This document shows positions 48,201 through 58,700 of a stretch of DNA of 64,000 nucleotides, one piece after another. The stretch comes from Corylus avellana (taxonomy: Eukaryota > Streptophyta > Magnoliopsida > Fagales > Betulaceae), in contig NC_081544.1 in NCBI RefSeq assembly GCF_901000735.1, forward strand, positions 28,390,095 through 28,454,094. Direction: 5' to 3'. Positions within the stretch are counted from its first letter, which is position 1; each line of letters starts with the position of its first letter. Under the pieces are notes generated by a model, which was not told the origin of the DNA, ran no database searches, and worked only from the letters and a program-made list of their open reading frames with translations. The translations under genes were made by a program, and so were the position numbers.

Positions 48201-50663
48201 GAGCTAGAGCTCCTTGATCATTCTAGAATATGTGAACACATGCAATTTCCATGCAGCCAACCAAAAATATCTCAAAATGAAAAAGATTCTCTCTGGAAAG
48301 AAAATCATAATCATCAGTCATATGGTCCCAAAACCATTTACCATTTTCAAAGTTCATCAAATGGGGGCTCTGATGAATATAACTATTTGAATGCCTAGAC
48401 CCTTCCAACAAAGGTGGTGCATTGGATCTCATAAGGAAAATTATTGAGCACCATGGCAATGTATGCACACACTTATCAAATAACGTACGCACACATTTGA
48501 GATCTTCCTTGACCAAAGCAAAGATTGCGGGCGTGTGCAGACACAGAGGGAGAGAGAGAGATGACTAAAAGGTAAACCCAAAAGGAACCAAAATAGTTAA
48601 TTTCAGAAGTTACGGCACAATCAAAAATTTATTTGCAATGTGTATGGCATAGAAAATTCTGAGGTTTCAGAAATGGGATTTTATATTCAAGGAGTTCACT
48701 TAATATGATACCTGGAAGAACTGATTCCATATGCTGGTCTTCCCAAGACTCAAAGGATGCTCCCCATGGGTTATTTCTGATCTTGAGAGCAAGCCCTTGC
48801 TTTCACTTTTTGATTCATCTTTGTCACAACTTGTAGATTTATCCAACCTCCATGTGATTTCCGACTGACTAGCCCCAAAAACATTCAGAAAACCCAAACT
48901 TTTGCAGAGAAAAAAGTTCAAAATGGATGCAACACAAAATCATAGTACATTAAGTTTTTTTCTATTCCATTACTTTTCATTAACATCCAACTCATTATAA
49001 CATATGTCAATCGGGATAAGCTATTGACCATGAGACATGCCATATCAGACATCAATAGAGAAAAAAAAAAAAAAGTGTAGTATAAAATTAATAGGGTCAC
49101 TTGACATTTAGGTTTTAGAAAGAGGAAAACAAAAGTAAAGTTGTTAAGGCCCTGTGTTTGTAAGCCTTTGGTTAAAGGCTACCTTAATCAAGAGGAAGAA
49201 AATGAATATTTTTCTTTTATTTTATTTCTACAAGTAAGAGGAAGTATACTAAATTTAGTTATTTGTTACGTTTTGCAGTCCCTAGCAAGAAAAAACACAT
49301 GAACAAGGATCCTACCCCCCAAGGCAATCAAAAAAGAATCTTTTGAGAAATAGTCTAGAAGAGAAAAAGGTACAGTATTTCAAAGTCGGGGAGGATAAAG
49401 ACACCTAAATCTCTCCAATGACTAAGAAAAGCATAAATTAATTGAAGGAATATACGAGACTACAAGGCCTTGCTAATTAAAGGAACCATACAACAGGACA
49501 CAAAAATGGCTGGTAACCGTGCTTGGCTCTCAATGTTACTAAATTTGTGGGAGAGTTGAAAAATATATATATATTACTTAAGAAGCAGAAGGCCAATCTT
49601 CACTGTGGAAAAAAGGGCATGTTGCATTTTCTTCAATTCTTCTATTATGGTTTTAGCTATTCCATGTCTTCTCATCAAACCAATACTGCATGAAATTAGA
49701 AATAGAGGCCTCGAAAAACTCAAAATCTGGACTATGACTTACAGGATTCATCAAAAGCTCCTCTTTAAATTGATTGTACTGTGACCTCTTCTTAGCCAAT
49801 TCGGACGACCATAGCCCACGATCCGGTGGCAGATATCCCAGTAAGAGCTGCGACAACCAACAAGCCTTAAAGTCAAAACCTCAATACTATCAACTTTCAG
49901 CCTACTAAAACCAAATGCCCTAAACAATTGCATTTACACGATCCAATTATTTGCTAAAGCATCAAGTGCAAACTCTGGATCCTAATTTTCCATTCTTTTA
50001 TGACCAAAAATAACTAAAATCCCTCAATTCCACCAACTGAGCTCACTTGATGTAACATTTTTATTTTTCTCCCTCTTTCTCAGCAGCCGAAAAAAAAACT
50101 AGGAAAAAAAAATCCAAAAAGCAAATCAAATGAAAGATCAAACACGAAATACACACCTTCCACACCGTGGAACGAATCCCAGCGCCATCCGGTATCCCCT
50201 GCGACGCAATTCTCCGCAACTCCCGCATGTTTATCACTTTCTTCGATATCTACATTTCATAAACAAAAACAAAATAATTCAAATCAAATCAATCTATACA
50301 TACAAACACATGAATATATTTCAGATAGCGCGAGAGAAAAAGAGGGAAACGGCTAACCTCGGCGAAGAGCTGGGCCTGGCGAGAGATGTCTTCGGCGGAG
50401 GGGCCGGCGTCTTCGGAGGTGCCATTGTGAGCGCGATCGTGGCTATCGCTGTTGTTGGTGGGGTAGTCCTTAATTTCTGGTGGCTTAGGAGGCTCAGCCT
50501 CAGCGGACGAGGGAGGGGGCCCCGGGTACACGACGGGGGGAGAGGAAATGGTGGTGGTGGTGGGTCTGGTGGAGTTGCGTTGGAGGCGATCGTCGTCTTC
50601 GGGGGCGGGCGTGGACGTCCAGAGCGAGCTGTTGAGCCACTCCGGCACGCGCTTCTTCACCAT
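42665..50663 (-). CDS. TBC-domain Rab GTPase-activating protein (TBC1D13-like)
   Basis: Exons in coding order are 50358-50663, 50157-50249, 49743-49847, 48712-48864, 47843-47941, 47622-47750, 46349-46528, 43805-43921 and 42665-42829 (448 aa). Every exon is a whole number of codons. Residues 1-102 are a Pro/Ser/Asp-rich, probably disordered N-terminus. The TBC domain begins at GIPDGAGIRSTVWKLLLGYLP. The arginine finger is IDRDVKR (R233) and the glutamine finger is YVQG (Q273). Later blocks are FCQQLDNSVVGIR, LWRHLEVTTK, FAFRW-like YAFRWITLLLTQEF and LHIWDTLLSD. These match plant TBC1D13-type proteins along their whole length. Such proteins stimulate GTP hydrolysis by Rabs and so control membrane traffic; the target Rab here is unknown. 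Both catalytic residues are present. Because all introns are phase 0, exon skipping would keep the frame. Confidence 0.93.
43310..43640 (+). mobile_element. Degenerate LINE fragment in Rab-GAP intron 8
   Basis: The frame at 43285-43524 and its neighbour give zf-RVT-type sequence: LWRKVIDGKYGVQSGGWC, then GPYGASLWRNIRNSWG, with LRFWHDVVWRSI in the next frame. A frameshift separates them, so this is dead. It lies antisense to the host gene. Confidence 0.75.
44402..44559 (+). mobile_element. tRNA-derived SINE in Rab-GAP intron 7
   Basis: 'ggtagctcaattagccgga' resembles a pol III A box, and 'agtttaaatctc' about 45 nt later is a decayed B box. The body ends in an A-rich tail of AAAT-type repeats. 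The direct repeat 'ctgaaatatt' flanks the element (44392-44401 and 44560-44569). Confidence 0.75.
44893..45391. repeat. Intronic tandem duplication, unit A
   Basis: From 'atattgtaatatgggtgg' through 'ttaattaatcacttgatgtc' to a LINE tail, this unit repeats at 45392-46086 with few differences. Unit A has the uninterrupted 'ggactaaagcaac' site where unit B carries a MITE. Confidence 0.85.
45214..45391 (-). mobile_element. 5'-truncated LINE 3' end, unit A copy
   Basis: The poly(T) at 45214-45243 is a minus-strand poly(A) tail. It is preceded in the element by 'cttattacttatcatc' and the conserved stretch 'tgtgtaattaggggcgcctc', typical of a plant L1-like 3' end. Confidence 0.75.
45418..45650. mobile_element. 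PIF/Harbinger (Tourist-like) MITE
   Basis: The 233-bp element has TIRs of about 25 bp: 'gggcctgtttgagattgcg' at the left and 'cgcaatctcaagcatgctc' at the right. It is flanked by TAA target duplications (45415-45417 and 45651-45653). TAA/TTA duplication and the GGGCCTGTTTG end are hallmarks of Tourist-like elements. Unit A of the surrounding duplication preserves the empty site. Confidence 0.85.
45950..46086 (-). mobile_element. 5'-truncated LINE 3' end with target duplication, unit B copy
   Basis: The 137-bp LINE tail is flanked by 'taaaagagaatctt' on both sides (45936-45949 and 46087-46100). It carries the same 'gaggcgcccctaattacaca' stretch as unit A and ends 'ttacttatc' plus poly(A) on the minus strand. 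Confidence 0.85.
46166..46220 (-). mobile_element. Tail-only retroposition scar in Rab-GAP intron 7
   Basis: 'gtagaaggtagccaa' (46166-46180) and 'gtagaaggcagccaa' (46206-46220) flank 25 bp reading 'gtatc' plus poly(A) on the minus strand. The target duplication is 15 bp with one mismatch. Confidence 0.85.
47160..47230 (+). mobile_element. Probable LINE tail remnant in Rab-GAP intron 6
   Basis: A T-run and G-run lead to 'ggattattacttatc' plus poly(A), the same 3' motif as the LINE ends above. I see no clear target duplication. Confidence 0.45.
48095..48235 (-). mobile_element. tRNA-like SINE fragment in Rab-GAP intron 4
   Basis: On the minus strand 'tctagctcaagtggcata' resembles an A box and 'gttatgggttcaatgccc' a B box, spaced as in tRNA-derived SINEs. 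The sequence does not fold as a full tRNA, having no matching acceptor stem. The tail is not clear. Confidence 0.55.
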
Positions 50664-52744
50664 TCTCTGAGAATCTGCTAGCGGATTCTAGGGCTTGTCA
50701 GCGGTCGTGGCTTTTGATTTCCTCGTTCTTCTGCGAAGGTCCACTCGTGAGTCGTGACTCAACTGTGTGGCTGAAGTAGGAAATGGACACGATTAGATTT
50801 AACCGATTTAATTGGTGTGAACAAAAAAAATTCTTCTATCGAGTTAGAAAAAATATTTTTAATTTAATGTATTAAATTTTTTTTTTTAAAAAAAAAACAT
50901 TATTTTTATAGTAATACGATAATACCCTGCTACAATCGTTTATATATATATATATATATGCGATTATCGATTAATGGTTAAAACGTTTTTTTTTTAAAAC
51001 CTAAAACCGCTAATTATAACCGACTAAGCAGTTAACGATTTTTTCATAATCGACTTTAAAAATGGTTAACGGTTAGCAATTAGCGATTTATATGGTTAAT
51101 AGTTAGCGAATGGTTAAAAATCGCCCGCATTTTCATCCCTATTAGATCATAGGCTTATAAGATGTTTGCTTCATCTTGGATCAAGAGTGAACCAAAAGAA
51201 AAAAAAAATCAGGGCAATAGAGTATGAGCCCAGAAACAAAGTTCCAAGCTGTCAAGTCTCAATAATGTGTCATTCACTTAAACGTGAGAATTTCAATCCA
51301 TTTATTAATGCTAAAGAAAAACAAACTCTACCCCTACAATTGAATGAAATTATACCTTATATTAAAACAAAGCTAAATACTTAGAAGACATAAATAGCTA
51401 AATAAATAATTACGCTTAAATTACCTCTTATTCCAAAATTTTAAACTAATAGAAAAGTGTAAATTAATTTATTTAAAATTTTCCTTGCGTGTGTACTCAA
51501 ACTCCTCTTCAATAAATAAGGCATAATACGTTAAATATTTAATTAAAATTTTAAAAAAATTCTAAAATTATGATTCCAATTCAAGGATATTTCCTCTTAC
51601 TTTATAATTAAGGATCATAAACTTAGTTTTGGGTTTTTTGCTTTGGATAACTCTTCATTATTAGCCCAGAAACAGTGTCACATCATCACATGGAGGACAC
51701 ATGTTACTTGAGAAAGCCACGGTTGCAACTTGAAAGAAAATGAACTAATATTGATTATTGAAGTGTTAGTCCAAGGAATTATTTATAACTCCCTACTATA
51801 TTCTATTTAGATTTATTTTTCAGAGTACCAAAGTTTTAATGATGTAAACAAAAGGAGACAATGGTATTCATGGAGTAAAAATAAAAGCTCGAAAGAGTTA
51901 TAGTTTTGAGGGATTATCAGAGAAGAAGAATTGTACATAATAACATAAACAAGGGATTGACACTCGGTATAATTTGGATTCAATACCATTTTTTTCTTTT
52001 CCAGGTTGTTCATTTCAAATAAAAGGTCCAAATTGTAACAACAAACTAAAAAAGAAAAATTTTAGGGTAATTCGGCCACCAATAAAAAGTGGTTTGAGGA
52101 TAGCTAGACCACTCACAATACAGTTAGAGAGCGATCCCATGGGACCACTCTATGGGATGGCCAAACTACCTCCACGGTCACCCTCTCTTGACCGTTCATT
52201 TGATCATGACAACATATAAATAAAAAAGAAAAGAAGAAGCGGGTGGGTGATTATTTGGTGGTTGAACTACCACTAATCTTGGGTTTGGTTCGACCCCGGT
52301 AAAACAGTAAAAAAATATATACTGGGACCGTAGTGGTTCCAATCATGTAAAGCCAGAGAGTCGTGGTGGCCACGTGGTGGAACATCATGGGCCCGTAGAA
52401 CCTTGGGACTGTAGTCATTGTTTAACCTTTTGAGGTCCGTGTGCTCAGAAGATTCATTTTCCAGAACGGAAGTGGGGGCACCTTAATGCTTTTGCTTGCT
52501 ACGAATAATGCACTTCTTTTGTCTGTCTACTCAGGAGCCCAAGGCACGTGTATGAATATTTTTCCCTTTTTTCCTTTGATAAAAGATATGGATTTCTAAA
52601 GTATAAGAACAAAATGTTCACAATTTCATTCAGAATATAATTAGTACATGCCCAACACAATCTTTTACAATCAATAAAACCAAGCACTTACAAAAGAAAA
52701 ACTATTTATTTATTGGTGACACCCATTTTACAACTGATATTCAC
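50664..52744. other. Spacer between the Rab-GAP and UBA/PUB genes
   Basis: This 2.1-kb AT-rich spacer contains the Rab-GAP promoter side. It has a (TA)n run at about 50942-50959 and, at 50960-51125, a repeat built from variants of 'ggttaacggttagc'. Around 52050-52400 lies a degenerate 'ggccacc'-rich repeat similar in style to the elements at the left end of the window. No gene is seen. Confidence 0.55.
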
Positions 52745-55700
52745 TCAAAGAACTCCGAAAAAGGGATTTCTTATTGCAGAGTCCAGCTCGGCCCCAGCTG
52801 AATTTAGCACGGCCATGTCAACCTTGTCCCTGCCTAGGAACAAGAACTCGCCCCCTTCAATTTTTTCAAACCCGCACAGCTCAAGAAACTCAATGCCCCC
52901 TCTCAATGCACCAACTCTTTCCTGTTAAATGTAATGATTTATGATGACACAATAACAAGGAGAGAGAAGCAAATAAACAAACTAAAGAGGAAGGGTTCAG
53001 TATGTCGGGTAATCAAATGTAAAAACGCATTTTGAGTATTAAAGACCGTGTGCATATAATGAAGCTGACTGGTCATACAGAAGAATGATGTATGTACCCA
53101 GGAGATTGGGATAATCCAACCAGTCAATGTTTGGTTGTGGCTATTCTCAGGTTTATGGGTAATTAGGGCAAAAATAATTAGGATGCCCGTTCTGAATCAC
53201 ATGGGCCATTCTGCATCTAGAATATCAAAACAGGCAAAATTTGTTTTATTTTTTGAAATTTCCTACTAAGTTACAACCCTCAAATATGTAAACCAATCAT
53301 AAATTAGGGTACAATTGGACTTCAGACTGAACCCCATGTATCATAAAATATGAGGTTTAGCATGATCTGTCCTACAAAGTATTACTTACTTGAAAGGATT
53401 GGTTGCTGAGTCTAATTTTTCTGAACTTCTCCTCATCAGGATTCTTGACAACATTGCCTGCAAAAGTTAGAAGAGTCTGGAACGCTCTCTTCACTTTGGC
53501 ATCATCGTCCTACTCCCACAGGAAACAAGCAAAAGTTAAGACAACCGTATAAGATGCAATCTGCCTAAAAGGTATGACACCTATAAACTATTTCAAGAGC
53601 AGAATATTTTGACAAAAATGGGAAAAACAATTGATTCCTTTCAGTTAATGGTGAAAAATGTGGAACACAAAATTGATTATACCATCTAAGTATCAACCTT
53701 TTGCATTATTCTATCATTTATCAAGAGATGCAATCAAGATACTCATTTTCAACATTCCATTGAATAAATAAGTTCCACACCATTAAAAATGAAGCATCAC
53801 TAAAGAGACACATGACAATAAATTTTTGTCTCTACACAAAGATTAGAATCTTAGTCGTTGGGATTATTGTGGAAACACGTGCCCCTTGATTAGGGGAATT
53901 ATAAGTCACATGGATACGCATAACCAAGCGAAGTAAACAAGTTGAGATCAAACATAATGCAGATTCTAGCATGATACTCCTGCCATCTTCCAATCTTTAA
54001 AGTCAAAAGTAGAATATGAGTTGCTTTTCAAATGCAACATTTATAAAATGGTCATTCATCAATTGTTGGTTCCACCAAAAGTGGCTGCTCAAGTTATATC
54101 ATGAAACCACAAAAAAAAATCTCAAGCTGTCATGCGGAAGTGCATAGTGTCAATACAATAGAGCGGCCACATCCTGCAGTATCAGTAAGCTCACAAAAAT
54201 CAATTATCTTTAGGCATATCATAAACCCTCTCTCTTTTACAAATAGTGAATTCCATCCAGCTGGGAACCTTGGGTTGATTTCTTGACAATTTTTAGATTC
54301 TTTAAAGAAGAGACGCACAAGGTCAATAACTAGTCCCCATGAATAGTTGGATCTATATTTCATCTTGTTTTTGTCTATAGATTAAGTTATGAAAACTTGT
54401 TTTCTTTTCAATATCTATATTGTTATTCTCTTCAAACAGGAAGGAAGATAACACAAAGCAGCAATCTTGGCACCAAGTGTATTTTTCTAGAACTTAAAAA
54501 CAATTCTGCCTGCACTATTGCCTAGTTAAGGGCTAAGAAGCTTGGGGGAAAAGTCCAAGTTATACTAAAAACTAGTAAATAAATTCATGAACAAACATTG
54601 AATACCATTTTTTTTATAAGTAACAAGCACTGAATACCATTTACACAGTAGAAAGAACAAGATACTCGGTTCGGGAAAGCACTCAAGGGTCTATTTGGAA
54701 AACTTTTTAAAAACTGTTTATGCTTCTCAAATGCACAAAATTCTTCTCAAATATTAGTTATCCAAAAGGATTTTCAAATGTGGATCCCACCACTAATACT
54801 TTTCAAAACAAAACCACAAAACACTTTTCACAAAATACTTCCAAAAAAATAAAAACACAAAATACTTCTCAAAAAATTATTACCACCATGAATGTCCGGC
54901 GGCACAATAGTGGCCGCCATGAACTTTTGGCTGTCTCATTGTGGTCACCATGAACTTCCGACGGTCCCGCAACGGCAGCCATGAACATCTGGCAGCCTTG
55001 TGATGGCTGCCATTAACTTTTGACGGCTTTGCGGTGGTGGCCAGGAACTTTCGGCTGCTTTGCAGTGGCCTCCATTTAATTTTGGACGCCCCACGGTGGT
55101 CACCAGAAACGTCTGGCAGCCCTGCGGTGGCCACCAGCAACCCTGCAGTGGCCGCATGAACTTTTGGTGACCCCACATTGCCGCCAAGAAATTCCGGCGG
55201 CCACCACCTTTTTCTTTCTTTCTTTTATTATGGGGAAACACTCTTCAATTTTTTATTTTTCAAAAACATTTCTCAAAATTTTACCAAACAATTTTTTGTT
55301 TGTGGACCTCACTAAATCAATTATCAATTTTCACCTTTTTCAAAACCCAAAGTCCAAACACTTTTCAAAATTCTACCAAACCAACCCCAACGCGCTTGTG
55401 GTCCAGTTGAAGACCAACATGGTTCATAAAATAGAACAAGTAATGTTAGTGTCAAAGAATCACATATGTATTTACCTTGTAATTTTGCTTAAGAGCGCGC
55501 AAACACTCTCTCATTTGCTCTGTTTTTGTGGCAGGCCTAACCGGCAACGAGCTCTGGAAGTTGCATAGCACAAGATATAAATTAAGAATTTCACAAAAAT
55601 CTCTAGCAAATTTTGAACGAACTTTTATTCAAACAAGCCAATACCTTTTTCTCCTCCACAACAGGTGAAGAAAGTTTTACACTTGAAGAATCTTCTGGTG

Positions 55701-58700
55701 GCAATCCAAGCTTCCGCCTTCTTTCCGCCTGTGAAGACAAAAAATTCACTCAAAAACAGCAGGAAATCACGTAACAACCAATGAGAAGAAATTTATTGAA
55801 AAGGTCAATGATTCATTCTGAGAGGTCTTATTCTGCCATGAGAAAGGAAAATACATTTCAATTAATGGTAAAATACAAACACAATAGAAATACACTTGGT
55901 GGTCGCCCATGTGAAGTCCATACACATGCCGCAAAGTCACTCGGTGCATTCATAACCTGACAGTATTAATTTCCTTACAGAGGGATTTTATATTTCTTTT
56001 GATCCAAAAACACAAACATCTTAGACAGTGAAGATCCTCTAGGAATCCAAGATCTACAAATTCACCCCTTCACCAACATCCACAAAGCCATCAGCGAGGA
56101 ACCAAACTATTACAGACTTCCAAGCATCCTAACACATAAGAGTGATAAGGAAAATGAATACAAAGTGACTGAAGAAAACTCTATTATCACTCTGAAACAT
56201 TCACTGTTTGCAACAACCTGCCGTGCTCTGAATGAAATGGCCACAGCTACCTACTTGAGTACACCCTATTCACAGTTCATATCCCTCTCATTTTTCATTA
56301 ATATAAATCTGGACGTTGCTATTATCACTTTATAGGGAATGATGTAAAGTTTGAATTATAAATTTTAGAATCTTAGACTGGAGGTTTTACAATAATTGCC
56401 AACCATAACAGAACTTTAGCAGCTGGAGAAAAAAAAGACTCCACAGAAGAAGTTCTGCCTTAACAACTAATCTAGATATAAATACGGATTGGACATGATG
56501 ATAAAATAATAACTTCTACAAGCTAGTAGAAATCTTTGGAAATCAGATACAGGTATTGAGCAAATTATTTCAGTGTGACTTGACACTGTTTTTGGTTATA
56601 TGGGACAAAAAATATGCATGATAAGCATTAAAAAAAAAGGACGAATCTTGCTTCAATAAAATGGAAAAAGGTTTGATCCTATTGAAAAGCAGCTTTTTGA
56701 TTTATAATTACCCCAAGGGCCTGCTCCCAGAGGACCTGGGATGAATCGATTTAAACCTAATTTTACATATCGCCATTTTTGTATACATTTTCACAAAGAT
56801 CATTAGTCAAGAAGACTTAACTAAAGCAATCAGTCAAGAGAAGAAAGGAAATTTCACTTGCCGGTTGCAAGACGTTAAGTTCTTAAGTAGGAAATCCTCG
56901 ATGCATAAGGAAGAGCATTTAGACATATACATGAGAATAATTACTAGATAATGAATCCCTTGCCAAAAGACGGAGTATAAGATGATTAATTTATATATTA
57001 AAAAAGTGAGTGGAAACATGTATACTTTGTCTTCTTCCAATTTCTGCAGAATTTTTTCCCTAGCTCTTTTCTCCTCCTCTTTCTCTGCTTTCCGCAAGGC
57101 CAATATCCTGTGTGAGCATAACACATATTTCATTCTATTAAAAAATGAATCTAATGAGGAAAAAGAGAATTTTCTGACATACAATTGTAGGTTGGAGCAC
57201 AAATATGAGATATGACAGATCACTAGATGAAGACGAACCGTTTTCTCTCATTTTCTTCCTCAATTCTCTTTGCTTCTAAGAGTTCCTTGCCCACTCGAAT
57301 TCTCTCCTGAAGAAATAAAAATAACCATACACAGACGTACAGCACGTACATATGTAGCACGAAAAAGTTACTTCAGGAGTGCAACTAAACATAAGATAAG
57401 AGAGAAGTAATAGAGAACATTTAGAACTACCTTTTCCTTCTCTCTTTCCGTTCTCTTCTCTTCCTCTTCTTTCTTCTTGCGAGCTTTCTCCCTTGAGATT
57501 TATTGAAAAGTAACAATTAGCATGCATTAATTATTACTAATAATTAGAATAAGTAGTTGGCATTTAAAATTTCTCAAAGGTGCATCATAAGTCCTGACTT
57601 AAAGATGTTATGACAGAAACATAATATGTATGGTTGCATGCATATATAGAATATGTTGACGGATATTCTATTGGTTGCATGAAACAGGATACTAGATATT
57701 CTGAAATATAAAAAATGTGAATGCATAAACTACTATATACCTTAGCTCTTGTTGTTTGGCTTTCAGTTCTTCTGGTGTAAGTGAAGGTTTTGTAGCCTCA
57801 ACTTTTGTATTGACAGGTACCTGGATGCACATAAGCCAGTAAGACAGTTAAATCATCATGAAGTAATCTTGACAAGTTAAGTAATGATTAGGTCTCTAAA
57901 AGCAAAAAATAAAAAAGGACTAGACATCAAGAGACTATTATTTGAACAAAAAATACAAATAAAAAGAATAAAACATACCAAGGGCATTTGATCTATGTCT
58001 GAGTCATTCTCATGTTCTACCACCCAATTTATAGCGGCCTCGATGCTAGCATTACCTGAAGAATAGAAAACCAAAAGATTCAAATAACCAGAGAACTGCA
58101 AACAAATCCATATAAAAAGGCCAAATTAAGAGGCAGACAAACCCACAACCATCTAAATGCCTACTGGTGGTAAAAGATAAAAAACTCGGGAAAAAGAAAA
58201 CTAATTAGAAGGGAAAAGTATTGTGGCATCATAACTCAGCTTGATGAGGTCACATTGTATTGATATCCTTCTATTTCATCTCCCAAACATTTCCAAAGAG
58301 TTTCCATCTCCAGGCTAAGCTAAGTGAAACAGCACCTCTAGGGAAAGTTGACACCTAAATTATATAGGTAGGGACTAATTGCAATTCCAAAGATACTTCC
58401 AAACACCCTATGTACTCATGGCTTGGGGCCAATAACCAACTAATAAATACAAGTTACCATTTACTAGGAAACTGGTGGAACAGAAAAGTAGTTCCTAGCA
58501 AAATAATGTATAAATAATGAAGTAGTCTATTTTTTTTGCTAAGTAAACTCTCCTCTCTAATAAAGAATGAAGTAGTCTACATTACAACACTTTATCCTTT
58601 CAGAAATTTTTCAGTTTTAAAAGCCCTCCAACAATATCCCACCACAGAGACAAATTAAATTCCTATAGTTAGTTCCATATAAGAAAAGACAATTAAACTG

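Noticed and set aside
50130..50681. 183-codon plus-strand frame
   Set aside because: It is antisense to exons 1-2 of the Rab-GAP and its Gly/Val-rich translation reflects the complement of the Pro/Ser-rich N-terminus.
54884..55207. CRISPR-like regular repeat spacing
   Set aside because: The units are contiguous and have no unique spacers; the setting is a eukaryotic intron.
54880..55241. Two overlapping 98-codon minus-strand frames
   Set aside because: They are translations of the 31-bp minisatellite. The unit is not a multiple of three, so several frames stay open by repetition.
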